64,000 bases of DNA from contig DFNH01000001.1 of assembly GCA_002375985.1 (NCBI GenBank), forward strand, positions 14,845 through 78,844. The letters are read 5' to 3'. This document shows, one piece after another, positions 9,579-18,580 of the stretch. Every line of letters starts with the position of its first letter. Positions within the stretch are counted from its first letter, which is position 1. Position numbers and translations under genes: made by a program. A model generated the notes under the pieces. It ran no database searches and had not been told where the DNA came from. It saw nothing but the letters and a program-made list of their open reading frames with translations. Source of the stretch: Firmicutes bacterium UBA3572. Lineage in GTDB: Bacteria > Bacillota > Desulfotomaculia > Desulfotomaculales > Desulforudaceae.

Positions 9579-12551
9579 TTGACGGTTGACCGTGTAGGAG
9601 CGGTTCTGGTGGTCGGGGGTGGTGTTGCCGGTATACAGGCTGCTCTTGATCTTGCCGAGGGGGGGTTCCGGGTCTACCTGGTGGACGAGGCTTTTGTCCT
9701 CGGCGGCAAGGTGCCTCTCCTATCCAGAACTTTTCCAACTAACGAGTGTTCACTGTGTTCCTTTTCGCCGTGGCTGGCGGCGTGTACCGGACAAGCAAAT
9801 TTGACCGTCCTTACCAATACGCGGGTGGAGGCGCTGGAAGGTACGCCCGGCAGCTTCCGGGCGGTACTGCGCCGCTTACCCCGGGGCGTCGATCTTGAGC
9901 GGTGCAAAGGTTGCGGTGCCTGTGCCGCCGTTTGCCCGGTGGAAGTACCCGACACCTTTCACCTGGGATTTAGCACCCGGAAGGCTATCTTTCAACCATA
10001 TCCCCACACCTACCCCAGGGCCTTTGTCATTGACCGGGAAGCCTGTATCGGCTGTACCCTCTGTGCGGAGGCTTGCCCCGCTGGGGCGGTGCTTCTTGAC
10101 GAAGACGAGCGCCTGGAGGAGATCCGGGTCGGCGCGGTGATCTTGTGCCCCGGTTACGAACCTTTTGACCCCACCTCCTTGAAACAATTCGGCTATGGAA
10201 GGTTTCCGAACGTACTCACCGGACTGGAGTTCGAACGGTTGTTAAGCCCTGGAGGGCCGTTCGGGGGACGGTTGGCATGTCCCTCGGATGGCCGGACTCC
10301 GCGGCGTATCGCTTGGATCCAGTGTGTCGGTTCCCGGAACCGGATGCTGGGACGGGAGTACTGTTCCGCCGTCTGCTGCATGGCAGCGCTCAAGGCGGCG
10401 GTTACGGCCCGTGAACAAGCCACGGGACCACTGGAAACCGTGATCTTTTACCAGGATATGCGCACCTACGGCAAGCATTTTGAACGCTACCGCCAGCGGG
10501 CTGTGCGGGCGGGGGTGGACCTGTGGCGGGCCGCGGTGGACTCGGTGCGGCAAATCGAGGGCGGTGGCCTGGAACTGCGTTACGCAAGCCGCGAGGGTGC
10601 CGCCCGGCAGGTTTTTGACCTGGTGATCCTGTCTACCGGCATGCAACCGCCGCGCGGGGCGGTCGAGTTGGCGAGGCGGCTGGGGCTGCCGCTGGATCGG
10701 CACGGGTTTTGCGCGCCGGTAGTCCCCGGCAGTACCGCTGTACGGCCGGGCCTCTTCGTGGCCGGTGCGTTTGCGGGCCCTAAGGATATCGCGGGTGCGG
10801 TGATCGAATCCGCGGCTGCGGCGGCCGAGGCCGCCGCCTTGCTGGCCGGAGCGCGTGGCCTTGGCGACCGTGGCACGCCGGTGGTGCCGGAACGGGACGT
10901 GCGGCAGGAAGCACCCCGGATCGGGGTGGTGGTATGCCGCTGCGGGACCAACATCGCCGGTACGGTTGACGTTCCGGAGGTGGTGCGGCGGGCCGGGGCG
11001 CTGAACGGGGTGGTCGCGGCCGTGGAGATGACCCACGCCTGTTCCCAGGACAGCCTGGACCGCATCCGCGACCTGATCCGGGTGCGCGGGTTGAACCGGC
11101 TGGTGGTCGCCGCTTGCAGCCCACGCAGCCACAAACCCCTGTTCCAGCAAGTGCTGCGGGACGCCGGGATCAATGCCTACCTTTGCGAGATGGCCAACAT
11201 CCGCGATCACTGTGCCTGGGTACACACTGACGCCCCGGCGGCTACCGCTAAGGCCTGCCGGTTGACATCCATGGCGGTGGCCAAAGCCCGCCTGCTGGAA
11301 CCGGTGACCGACGTGACGGTGCCGGTGCTGCCCGCGGCGTTGGTGGTGGGTGCCGGACCGGCCGGACTGGCCGCCGCGTTGGCTATTGCCGAACAGGGTT
11401 TTGAGGTGCAGTTGGTGGAAAAAGAAGCGATGGCCGGAGGCGGGTACCGGCCCGGTGTGGGTGACGGCTTGCCGGGCGCGGAACAGGTCCGCACCCTGGC
11501 GGAGCAGGTGGTAAAACACCCGCTGGTCCGGTTTTTCCCTGACAACGAACCGGTGTCCGTGGACGGGCATATCGGTCAGTTTTGCACGCGTCTGCGGGGC
11601 GGACAGCTTTTGCGGCACGGCACGGTGGTACTGGCCACCGGCGGGCGGGAAGCACGGCCGGAAAGCTATCTGTACGGGGAGCACCGGGCGGTCTGTACGC
11701 TAAGCGCGGCGGAAAGGCAGACCCAGCTGCAGGCGAACAGTATCGTTTTTATTCAGTGTGTGGGTTCGCGGGATGACCGGCGCCCCTACTGCAGCCGGAG
11801 CTGTTGCCGCCGCAGCCTTGCGCTGGCCCTGAAGATGAAAGCGGCCGATCCCAAGTGTAACATTTACGTCTTATACCGGGATATCACCGTCTACGGGGCC
11901 GACGAAGCGTTGTACAGCCGGGCGCGGGCCAGCGGCGTCGTCTTCATTCGCTACCGTCCGGGCGGGGAGCCGGCGCTCGCACCCGCCGGAAACCGGGTGT
12001 CGGTGGCGGTGACCGATCCCGTGTTGGCACGTCCGCTGCGGATTGAGGCCGACCTGGTGATTCTGGCCGTGGCCACCGAGGCCTCGGCTGCAAGCCAGAC
12101 CTTGGCGCATTTGTTCAAGGTTCCTACCGACCGCGACGGGTTTTTTTTGGAGGCGCACACTACTTTAAGGCCGCTGGACTTTTCGGCGGAGGGTGTGTTC
12201 ATGTGTGGCGACGCTGCCGGGCCGAAGACCCTCGAGGAGAGTCTGCTGGAAGGGCGGGCGGTTGCGGCCCGGTGTGCGGCGATCCTGGGCAAGGGGCTGG
12301 TGCGGGCCCGCGGGGTATATGCCCGGGTCAGCCCGGACAAGTGCGCAGCCTGTCTGGCCTGCACGCGGGTTTGCCCCTTTAACGTGCCGGTAATCAAAGG
12401 GAAGGTCAGCCAAATCGAGCCGGTGCAATGTCAGGGTTGCGGCATCTGTGTCGCCGAATGTCCGAACGAAGCCATTCACCTGATCGGCTACCGCCAGGAA
12501 CAACTCCTGGCGCTCTTGAGGGCCGGTTTGCGCGGGGAGGTGGCCCGATGA
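9579..12551 (+). CDS. hdrA: Double-length HdrA-like flavoprotein
   Basis: A 990-residue electron-bifurcation-type flavoprotein with two HdrA-like halves. The first half has an FAD-binding VVGGGVAGIQAALDLAE, a TNECSLCSFSP variant of the HdrA TLDCSICILTP box, and two 4Fe-4S motifs (CKGCGACAAVCP; CIGCTLCAEACP). The second half begins near residue 445 (VVCRCGTNIAGTVDV), then a second FAD site (ALVVGAGPAGLAAALAI), and ends with two more 4Fe-4S motifs (CAACLACTRVCP; CQGCGICVAECP). It sits directly upstream of mvhD, metV and metF, as in acetogens where an HdrA-MvhD unit is proposed to feed electrons to methylene-THF reductase. No hdrB/hdrC is present. Start is TTG; the stop overlaps mvhD as ATGA. 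Confidence 0.88.
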   Translation: MTVDRVGAVLVVGGGVAGIQAALDLAEGGFRVYLVDEAFVLGGKVPLLSRTFPTNECSLCSFSPWLAACTGQANLTVLTNTRVEALEGTPGSFRAVLRRLPRGVDLERCKGCGACAAVCPVEVPDTFHLGFSTRKAIFQPYPHTYPRAFVIDREACIGCTLCAEACPAGAVLLDEDERLEEIRVGAVILCPGYEPFDPTSLKQFGYGRFPNVLTGLEFERLLSPGGPFGGRLACPSDGRTPRRIAWIQCVGSRNRMLGREYCSAVCCMAALKAAVTAREQATGPLETVIFYQDMRTYGKHFERYRQRAVRAGVDLWRAAVDSVRQIEGGGLELRYASREGAARQVFDLVILSTGMQPPRGAVELARRLGLPLDRHGFCAPVVPGSTAVRPGLFVAGAFAGPKDIAGAVIESAAAAAEAAALLAGARGLGDRGTPVVPERDVRQEAPRIGVVVCRCGTNIAGTVDVPEVVRRAGALNGVVAAVEMTHACSQDSLDRIRDLIRVRGLNRLVVAACSPRSHKPLFQQVLRDAGINAYLCEMANIRDHCAWVHTDAPAATAKACRLTSMAVAKARLLEPVTDVTVPVLPAALVVGAGPAGLAAALAIAEQGFEVQLVEKEAMAGGGYRPGVGDGLPGAEQVRTLAEQVVKHPLVRFFPDNEPVSVDGHIGQFCTRLRGGQLLRHGTVVLATGGREARPESYLYGEHRAVCTLSAAERQTQLQANSIVFIQCVGSRDDRRPYCSRSCCRRSLALALKMKAADPKCNIYVLYRDITVYGADEALYSRARASGVVFIRYRPGGEPALAPAGNRVSVAVTDPVLARPLRIEADLVILAVATEASAASQTLAHLFKVPTDRDGFFLEAHTTLRPLDFSAEGVFMCGDAAGPKTLEESLLEGRAVAARCAAILGKGLVRARGVYARVSPDKCAACLACTRVCPFNVPVIKGKVSQIEPVQCQGCGICVAECPNEAIHLIGYRQEQLLALLRAGLRGEVAR

Positions 12552-12973
12552 ATCCGGAGCCCAGGATAATCGGTTTCTGCTGTTATACTTGCGCCTATGC
12601 GGCCGCCGACTTGGCCGGGTCGATGCGGGTGACCTATGACCCCGCGATCACCATTGTAGCCATTCCCTGTACCGGGGCCGTGGAACCGGGGGTGGTGCTA
12701 GCGGCTTTCGAGGAGGGCGCCGACGGGGTGTTTATTGCCGGTTGTTTAGACGGCGAATGTCACTACAAGTCCGGCAACTTGCGGGCGAAGGAAAGGGTAC
12801 GCGCGCTTTGTGCCGTACTGGAAAAGCTCGGTCTGGAAACCGCGCGGCTGGAGATGTTCCAGGTGTCGGCGGCTATGGCTACCCGGTTCCGGGATAAGGC
12901 CACCGCATTCGCGGCGCGGATCCGGGCGCTGCCCCCGTCACCGGTGCGGCGGCGGGAAGGAAGGGGGGAGTAG
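12548..12973 (+). CDS. mvhD: MvhD-like [2Fe-2S] electron-transfer subunit
   Basis: A 141-residue protein of the MvhD/FrhD delta-subunit family, which passes electrons between a hydrogenase or dehydrogenase and HdrA. The cysteine pattern is typical: FCCYTCAYAAADLAG near the start, IPCTGAV in the middle and AGCLDGECHYKSGN. The open frame extends upstream, but ATG 12548 (MNPEPRIIGFCC) is the family start and overlaps the hdrA stop by four bases, with GGGGAGGTGG just upstream. Confidence 0.9.
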   Translation: MNPEPRIIGFCCYTCAYAAADLAGSMRVTYDPAITIVAIPCTGAVEPGVVLAAFEEGADGVFIAGCLDGECHYKSGNLRAKERVRALCAVLEKLGLETARLEMFQVSAAMATRFRDKATAFAARIRALPPSPVRRREGRGE

Positions 12974-12975
12974 GG

Positions 12976-13647
12976 TTGATTGTTGCCGAAGCCAAGCCCT
13001 TTGCCGAAGTGGCGGGAATGATCGGCGGTTGCCGTCGACTGTTGGTGGTGGCCTGTGCGGGCTGCACCGCCGTTTGCGGTGTGGGTGGCGTGCGGCAAGC
13101 GGGGGAACTGGCCGCCGCCCTGCGGATTCACTTTCGGTTAAAGGGGCTGGAACTGGAAACAGAAGTGACTGGTGTGACCAGGCAGTGCGAACCGGAGTTC
13201 GTCGGGGAACTGGCGGAGGCGGTGGCCCGGTGTGGCGCGGTGCTTTCCTTTGGCTGCGGCGTCGGCGTGCAGTTCGTGGCCGACCGGTTCGCGGGCGTGC
13301 CGGTGTTCCCGGCCTTGAATACCCGGTTTGCCGGAGGATTTACGGTTTCGGGGGCCTGGGAGGAAAGGTGCCGGCTTTGCGGTGACTGCCAGTTGCACTT
13401 GACCGGCGGCATTTGCCCGTTGACCCGCTGCGCTAAGGGGATCCTGAACGGACCGTGCGGTGGTGTCCAGGACGGCCGTTGCGAGGTCGGATGGGACGTG
13501 CCTTGTGCCTGGATGCTGATCCACGAACGGCTGGCCGCCCTGGGCCGCACGGAGCTTTTGAGGCCCATCCGGCCCCCCCGGAATTGGGCCCATACAAGCG
13601 CCGGGCCGCGCCGGCAGGGGGTGAGCACGGATGACTCTGGAAAGTAA
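12976..13647 (+). CDS. metV: MetV, zinc/Fe-S partner of methylene-THF reductase
   Basis: A 223-residue protein of the MetV family (annotated as methylenetetrahydrofolate reductase C-terminal domain), which forms a complex with MetF in acetogens and links it to an electron carrier. Cysteine-rich segments are clear: VVACAGCTAVCGVGG near residue 30, then a C-terminal cluster CRLCGDC, GGICPLTRCAKG and LNGPCGG. The start is TTG at 12976, five bases after AAGGGGGGAG. The last 17 bases overlap metF. Confidence 0.9.
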   Translation: MIVAEAKPFAEVAGMIGGCRRLLVVACAGCTAVCGVGGVRQAGELAAALRIHFRLKGLELETEVTGVTRQCEPEFVGELAEAVARCGAVLSFGCGVGVQFVADRFAGVPVFPALNTRFAGGFTVSGAWEERCRLCGDCQLHLTGGICPLTRCAKGILNGPCGGVQDGRCEVGWDVPCAWMLIHERLAALGRTELLRPIRPPRNWAHTSAGPRRQGVSTDDSGK

Positions 13648-14551
13648 CCTGGCCCGTTTACTTCGCGAAGGACACTTCGCCGTCACGGCCGAGGTCGGGC
13701 CGCCGAAGGGGGCTTCTGCGGATCCGCTCCTGCAAAAGGCGGCCGCCTTAAAGGGTTACGTGGATGCGGTCAACGTTACCGACTGCCAGACGGCGGTGGT
13801 GCGGCTTTCCAGCATCGCCGCGGCGGTGCACCTGAAGGCGGCGGGCCTGGAGCCGGTAGTCCAGATGACCGGCCGAGACCGGAACCGGATCGCGATACAA
13901 AGCGATCTTTTGGGTGCTTACAGCCTGGGCGTGCGCAATCTGTTATGCTTGACCGGGGACCACCAGCGATTCGGTAACCATCCGGAAGCCCGGGGCGTGT
14001 TCGATCTGGATTCGATCCAGATGGTGGCCATGGTCCGGCGGTTGGGCGACCCCGGTGAGTTCTTATGTGGTGAGCCCATCCGGGGGGAGCGTCCCCGTTT
14101 TTTCGTCGGGGCGGTGGAAAACCCGTTCGCCGGGCCGCTGGAAATGCGGGTGCGGCGGCTGGAAAAGAAGATCGAAGCCGGGGCGGAGTTCATTCAGACC
14201 CAGTGCGTGTTCGATCTGGAGCGGTTCCGGCGGTTCATGGCCATGGTGCGGGAGCATGGCCTCCACCGGCGCGGCCGCATCCTGGCCGGAGTGACGCCGC
14301 TCAAATCGGTGCGTATGGCCCGTTTCATGCGTGATCAGGTGGCCGGAATCACCATTCCGGACGAAGTACTGGCCCGCCTGGAGAACGCCGCCGATCCGGC
14401 CGCGGCGGGTGTATCCCTCTGCGTTGAGCAGATCTCTGAGTTGCGGAAGATTGAGGGTGTGGCCGGAGTACACATTATGGCCATCGCCTGGGAACAAATT
14501 GTACCCGAAATAGTAAGGCGGGCGGGACTCTACCCCCGCCCGGCTCAATAG
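13631..14551 (+). CDS. metF: Methylenetetrahydrofolate reductase
   Basis: Reduces methylene-THF to methyl-THF in the methyl branch of the acetyl-CoA pathway. It is a 306-residue FAD TIM-barrel with the conserved VTAEVGPPKG start, VNVTDCQTA, QMTGRDRNR, LLCLTGDHQ and GAEFIQTQCVFDLERF motifs. It is the last gene of the operon and overlaps metV by 17 bases. A short CODH-type organism normally also needs fhs, folD and fchA, which are not in this window. Confidence 0.93.
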   Translation: MTLESNLARLLREGHFAVTAEVGPPKGASADPLLQKAAALKGYVDAVNVTDCQTAVVRLSSIAAAVHLKAAGLEPVVQMTGRDRNRIAIQSDLLGAYSLGVRNLLCLTGDHQRFGNHPEARGVFDLDSIQMVAMVRRLGDPGEFLCGEPIRGERPRFFVGAVENPFAGPLEMRVRRLEKKIEAGAEFIQTQCVFDLERFRRFMAMVREHGLHRRGRILAGVTPLKSVRMARFMRDQVAGITIPDEVLARLENAADPAAAGVSLCVEQISELRKIEGVAGVHIMAIAWEQIVPEIVRRAGLYPRPAQ

Positions 14552-14563
14552 TTTTTGTGCGTA

Positions 14564-14834
14564 GGCCCGCTTGCGGGAGCGGTGTCCCCTTTGCGACTGG
14601 TGCTCCACGTGGACGGCACTACGGCTCGGTTTGGGGCGCTGCACGGTGTTCTTGCGGATTGCGATCGGGATTCCCGTCTATGGCCTGGAAGTCACTACCC
14701 CGATCCTTTAACTAGTTGTTTCCTGCAGGTTTCTTCGCGTCCTCGCTGGCGGCAGCGCCGACCTCACACTCGCCGAGTGCCGTGAACCTGCGCTCCGCAA
14801 TGTCGCTGCCGGGGACAGCGCTCCCGTGCGGGCC
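14564..14834. repeat. Inverted-repeat element (MITE-like) between metF and gap
   Basis: The 355-base gap between the convergent genes metF and gap holds no gene. Its bulk is a 271-base segment bounded by imperfect inverted repeats: left arm 14564-14589 begins GGCCCGC, has GGGAGCG and ends TGTCCCC; the right arm 14811-14834 is its complement except for a changed 2-4-base spacer and one base. The interior has no good frame. It may be a decayed miniature transposable element or a large hairpin that ends transcription from both sides. Confidence 0.45.
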
Positions 14835-14870
14835 GGTTGCCACGAGTCCGTTTATTGTTATTCTTCGTGG

Positions 14871-14908
14871 TGCCGGTCGTTAGACCGGCATGGGGGCTGT
14901 CCCCTTTT
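14871..14908. terminator. Hairpins between convergent metF and gap
   Basis: A perfect 8-bp stem (TGCCGGTC / GACCGGCA, loop GTTA) at 14871-14890 is followed by GGGGGCTGTCCCCTTTT at 14892-14908, a short G/C stem with a T-run on the plus strand. Together they could end transcription from metF, and the first stem from gap. Confidence 0.45.
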
Positions 14909-15965
14909 AGTGGCGGAGGCGTGCGGCCGCGCGCACTTTCTCTCGCGCCGCGTCGCCGATCGTTTCCCGGAAGTGCATGTACAGGATGATGTCCAGCAGG
15001 CGGTTTGAGAAGCCCCATTCGTTGTCGTACCAGGCCAGCACCTTAACCAAGGTGCCGTCGATGACCATGGTGGACAGCCCGTCCACGATGGAAGAATGCG
15101 GATTACCCGTGTAGTCGATTGACACCAGCGGCAGTTCGTTGTAGGCGAGAATGCCCAGCATCTCGCCCTCGGCAGCCGCCCGCAGGGCGTCATTCACCTC
15201 TTCCTTAGACGTTTCCTTTTCCACCTCGGCCACAAAGTCGATGATCGAAACGTCCGGAGTAGGCACCCGCAGGGCCAGGCCGGTCAGCTTGTCCTTTAGG
15301 GCGGGAATGGCGCCGGCTACGTTTTTGGCGGCACCCGTGGAGGTCGGGATGATAGACAAGGCCGCTGCCCGTGCCCGCCGCAAGTCCCGGTGGGACAGAT
15401 CCAGCAACTGCTGGTCGTTGGTGTAGGCGTGGGCGGTGGTCATAAACCCACGCCGGACGCCGAATCGGTTGTTGAGCACCTTTACCACCGGGGCCAAGCC
15501 GTTGGTGGTACAGGAACCGGCGGAGATGATACGGTGCCGGGCGGGATCGTACCGTTCCTCGTTTACCCCCATGATGATCATGACGTCTTCGCCGTTGGCC
15601 GGGGCGGAAATCAGCACCTTGCGTGCACCGGCCTGCAGGTGTTTGGAAGCCCCTTCCGCCTTGGTAAACCGGCCGGTGCACTCCACCACCACGTCTACTC
15701 CCAACCGGCCCCAGGGGAGTTTAGACGGGTCGGGCTCGGCGTATACGGCGATCTCCTGATCGTCAACCCAAAAGCTGTTTTCGGCGGCCCGGACGTCGGC
15801 CTCGAAGGTGCGGTGGACCGAGTCGTATTTCAAAAGGTGGGCCAGGGTGGCGGCGTTGGACAGGTCGTTAACGGCCACCACTTCCAAGTCCGGGTGCCCG
15901 TGGACGATGCGGAAGAAGTTCCGGCCGATGCGGCCAAAACCGTTTATTCCCACACGAATGGTCAT
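14907..15965 (-). CDS. gap: Glyceraldehyde-3-phosphate dehydrogenase, type I
   Basis: Glycolytic/gluconeogenic GAPDH of about 352 residues. The Rossmann start [15 protein letters not shown], the active-site [13 protein letters not shown] (a serine takes the usual alanine place before the catalytic Cys), the [13 protein letters not shown] loop and [11 protein letters not shown] near the C-terminus are all present. The open frame begins at 15986 but the ATG at 15965 (MTIRVGING) is chosen because GGAGG lies nine bases upstream and it fits the family. TATAAT-like hexamers occur upstream on the minus strand near 16010-16035. It is transcribed singly, away from the ttcA-like gene. Confidence 0.95.
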   Translation of the reverse strand: MTIRVGINGFGRIGRNFFRIVHGHPDLEVVAVNDLSNAATLAHLLKYDSVHRTFEADVRAAENSFWVDDQEIAVYAEPDPSKLPWGRLGVDVVVECTGRFTKAEGASKHLQAGARKVLISAPANGEDVMIIMGVNEERYDPARHRIISAGSCTTNGLAPVVKVLNNRFGVRRGFMTTAHAYTNDQQLLDLSHRDLRRARAAALSIIPTSTGAAKNVAGAIPALKDKLTGLALRVPTPDVSIIDFVAEVEKETSKEEVNDALRAAAEGEMLGILAYNELPLVSIDYTGNPHSSIVDGLSTMVIDGTLVKVLAWYDNEWGFSNRLLDIILYMHFRETIGDAAREKVRAAARLRH

Positions 15966-16044
15966 GTTTTTGCTGCCTCCTTGCACTTGGCGCTGATCTC
16001 AGGCTATTATACCCATGCGTAACCCGATTATACCGGCGGGACGC

Positions 16045-16079
16045 GGCCCCGCACCCCCATCCTGCTCGGTTGCGGGGCC
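16045..16079 (+). other. GC-rich hairpin in the ttcA-like leader
   Basis: GGCCCCGC (16045-16052) and GCGGGGCC (16072-16079) form a perfect 8-bp stem with a 19-base loop, followed by TTTAAGG, about 30 bases before the PP-loop gene. It could be a weak leader terminator, but the T-run is short. Confidence 0.3.
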
Positions 16080-16108
16080 TTTAAGGTATCGGGGGGAAAG
16101 GGAAAACT

Positions 16109-16858
16109 GTGGGCAAACCGCGTAACTACCGAAAGTGGTTTCTCACCCGGGTGAAAAAGGCGATCGGCGATTACCGGATGATCGCCGAGGGCGACCGGGT
16201 GGTGGCCGGGGTTTCCGGGGGCAAGGACAGTACCGCGCTATTGTTTATTCTGGCGTATTTGCGGGACTACTCGCACTTCCGGTTCGAACTCGAGGCGGTC
16301 ATGCTGGACATGGGCTGGGGCGCGGTGGATTTTGAGCCGCACCGGGAATTGTGCCGGCGGCTCGGCGTGCCGCTTTACATCAAGCCTTACCCGATAAGCC
16401 GGGTCATCCGCGAAAAGGAAAAAGAAGGTATGAACCCGTGCCATTTGTGCGGCAAGCTACGGGCCGGTATCTTGAACACAATCGCCCTCGAGTTGGGCGC
16501 GCACCGGGTGGCACTGGGCCACCATCTGGACGATGTGATCGAGACCTGGTTTTTGAATCTGATATTCACCGGCCAGATGAAGACCTTTCGGCCCAGCACC
16601 TTCTTAAGTAATACCGGGCTGACCTTGATCCGGCCCCTGGTGTACTTGCCCGAGCGGATTACCGGCGGATTGGTGCAGTCTGAAGGGCTACCGGTGATCA
16701 AGAATCCTTGCCCGTACAACGGCTTTACTAAACGGGATGAAATGAAGCGCATCGTGAACGAACTTGCGGGTCGCTACCCCGATTTCCGGGAGCGTTTTCT
16801 TACCGGGTTACAGAATGTGAGCCGCGAGAACATGTGGAAGCAACGGAACGAGGGCTAA
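16109..16858 (+). CDS. TtcA-like PP-loop ATPase
   Basis: A 249-residue member of the TtcA/TtuA family that activates tRNA bases with ATP for sulfur transfer. The PP-loop SGGKDS is at residues 36-41, and a C-x2-C pair (C111, C114 in NPCHLCGKLR) with a later Cys (NPCPYNG) fits the Fe-S-binding TtcA pattern. LGHHLDDVIETWFLNL is the second conserved motif. Whether it is a true 2-thiocytidine enzyme or another tRNA thiolase cannot be told from sequence. Start is GTG, preceded by AAAGGGAAA. Confidence 0.8.
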   Translation: MGKPRNYRKWFLTRVKKAIGDYRMIAEGDRVVAGVSGGKDSTALLFILAYLRDYSHFRFELEAVMLDMGWGAVDFEPHRELCRRLGVPLYIKPYPISRVIREKEKEGMNPCHLCGKLRAGILNTIALELGAHRVALGHHLDDVIETWFLNLIFTGQMKTFRPSTFLSNTGLTLIRPLVYLPERITGGLVQSEGLPVIKNPCPYNGFTKRDEMKRIVNELAGRYPDFRERFLTGLQNVSRENMWKQRNEG

Positions 16859-16986
16859 AATAACTTTGCACGCGACGCAATATGGTTAATGGGCAAAGCG
16901 GTAGTGTACCAACGGTTTCTGCAGGAGATCGGAAGTTGACCGGCGAAGGATTGTCGGAACGCAAAGCCAGAGAAGGGGGCGGCAAG

Positions 16987-17604
16987 GTGCGCTCTAGACT
17001 CCGCCTGAAAGGCTCGGGCCGCAGTATCAGGGAGTTCGATACCGTTTTCCAGAGCCACTCCGACAGCCAGGCCCTTGCTGGACGGGATGAATTGGCCCAC
17101 TTATTGGAGGAAGTGCGGGCGGCGTGCCGGGCGCAGAGATGCAAGACGGTGGAAGTACTGTACCGGCGGGCGTTGACCATAGACGAGGGGTTTGCCGAAG
17201 CTTGGTACGGTGTGGGGCTGCTGTCGTTACAGGGCGGGAATTTGGATGAAGCCTATAGCTGTCTGAGCGAATTTGCCGCGCTGACCGTGGACCAGGAGCG
17301 GGCCGAGCAGGTGGAAGCGGCTTTGTTCTTTCTTGAACGCCTGGCCGGGGGCGGGGAGGAATTGCCCCCGGACCTTCAGGAAGAGCTGGAAGAACAGTTT
17401 CTAGCCGCCTTTTCGGACCGGGGGTGGATGGACGAGCCGCTGGCGGCGCTGGAAGGTTTGAGCCCCAGGGAAGCAGCCCGTACCCGCAAGGGAAAAGCCA
17501 AAGTACTGGCGTTGATGCGGGAAATGGAATGGTTCTGGGAGGCTGTGGTGCGTATGGTCCTGAAAAACGATTCACTCCAGGAGGAAGAGGAATCAAATGC
17601 CTAA
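16987..17604 (+). CDS. TPR-like protein of unknown function
   Basis: A helical, acidic protein. One clear tetratricopeptide-like unit is visible (EVLYRRALTIDEGFAEAWYGVGLLSLQ..., then a second helix pair with LDEAYSCLSEFAAL), with further helices after it. The open frame starts at 16882, but no ribosome binding site precedes that ATG, whereas GTG at 16987 follows AGAAGGGGGCGG. It overlaps the downstream methyltransferase gene by eight bases, so the two are probably cotranscribed. No enzymatic motif is seen. Confidence 0.55.
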   Translation: MRSRLRLKGSGRSIREFDTVFQSHSDSQALAGRDELAHLLEEVRAACRAQRCKTVEVLYRRALTIDEGFAEAWYGVGLLSLQGGNLDEAYSCLSEFAALTVDQERAEQVEAALFFLERLAGGGEELPPDLQEELEEQFLAAFSDRGWMDEPLAALEGLSPREAARTRKGKAKVLALMREMEWFWEAVVRMVLKNDSLQEEEESNA

Positions 17605-18541
17605 TCCCGAGGCGCTGCGTTTACCCGAGGAATTACTTTTGGCCGGGGCGGGTGTTAAGAGCGGTTTTTTTACGGCTTTGCGCGACGGGCAAAAGACCCT
17701 GGCGGCGGTGGCCGAAGAGATCGGCGCCGATTACGCGGCGCTGGAACGCTTTGCCGAAGCACTGGCCCACCTGGGCTATGTGGAGTTCAGCGCCGGGGCC
17801 GTGGAGTTGACGGCGACGGCACGGCGGATGCTTTTTGAACCGGAGAGTGCGGACTATATCGGCTATGCGTTCATGCACGCTTACTCCCGGTTGACGACCT
17901 GGCTTAGCCTTCCCGAGGTGCTTAAAACCGGAAAGGCGCTTGCGAAAAAAGAGCGTTCTCCCGAACGTCTCCGGTATTTTATGGATGCGATGCGGGAACA
18001 CGCGCGGCAGGTGGCCCCGGCGGTGGTCGAGCTGTGCCTGGAGGGCTTATCTCCTCCGCTTAGGCTGCTGGACCTTGGTGGCGGGCCGCTAAACTACGCC
18101 GTGCCTTTTGCCCGCCGCGGCGTTTCGGTCACCGTGCAGGATATACCGGAGGTAGTCGAGCTGATGCGTCCGTTGGTGCCGTCGGGCCTCGAAATCCGGA
18201 TGGTCGCCGGAGATTTCAACGTTTCCCTGGCGGAAGGACCATATGAAGTGGCCTTCCTCGGCAACATTACCCACATTTACGGCCCCGAGGAAAACCAGCG
18301 GTTGTTTGCCCGGGTGGCACGCGAACTCACGCCGGGAGGACGGATCACCATTCTTGACTACGTCCGCGGTCTCAGTGCCCGGGCACCTTACATGGGGGTA
18401 AACATGCTGGTGTCTTCCGTCAGCGGGGGGGTCTGGACGGTCGACGAGTACGCTGCCTGGTTGGCGTCTGCTGGTTTCGGGCCGGTGACGGTCAAGAGTG
18501 TGGCTGACCGGCAGGTCCTGCTGGCACATCTGGAGTCCTAG
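17597..18541 (+). CDS. SAM-dependent methyltransferase (O-methyltransferase type)
   Basis: The 314-residue protein begins with a winged-helix dimerisation domain (residues ~10-85) and continues with a class I methyltransferase domain: LRLLDLGGGPLNYAVPFAR is the SAM-binding motif I, VQDIPEVVELM motif II, and ITILDYVRG a later strand. This layout is that of plant-type and antibiotic O-methyltransferases and of methyltransferase_2 family members in anaerobes. The substrate is unknown. It lies between the TPR gene and a BadF-type ATPase gene. Confidence 0.75.
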   Translation: MPNPEALRLPEELLLAGAGVKSGFFTALRDGQKTLAAVAEEIGADYAALERFAEALAHLGYVEFSAGAVELTATARRMLFEPESADYIGYAFMHAYSRLTTWLSLPEVLKTGKALAKKERSPERLRYFMDAMREHARQVAPAVVELCLEGLSPPLRLLDLGGGPLNYAVPFARRGVSVTVQDIPEVVELMRPLVPSGLEIRMVAGDFNVSLAEGPYEVAFLGNITHIYGPEENQRLFARVARELTPGGRITILDYVRGLSARAPYMGVNMLVSSVSGGVWTVDEYAAWLASAGFGPVTVKSVADRQVLLAHLES

Positions 18542-18580
18542 CCGGCATCACCAGTCCGGTCCCAGGAGGGGGATTGCCTG

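Noticed and set aside
10242..11684. Long minus-strand frame of 480 codons opposite hdrA
   Set aside because: Pro/Arg/His-rich shadow of the GC-rich hdrA gene, without homology or RBS.
15151..16022. Plus-strand frames opposite gap
   Set aside because: They are antisense shadows of the GAPDH gene with no RBS and no recognisable domains.
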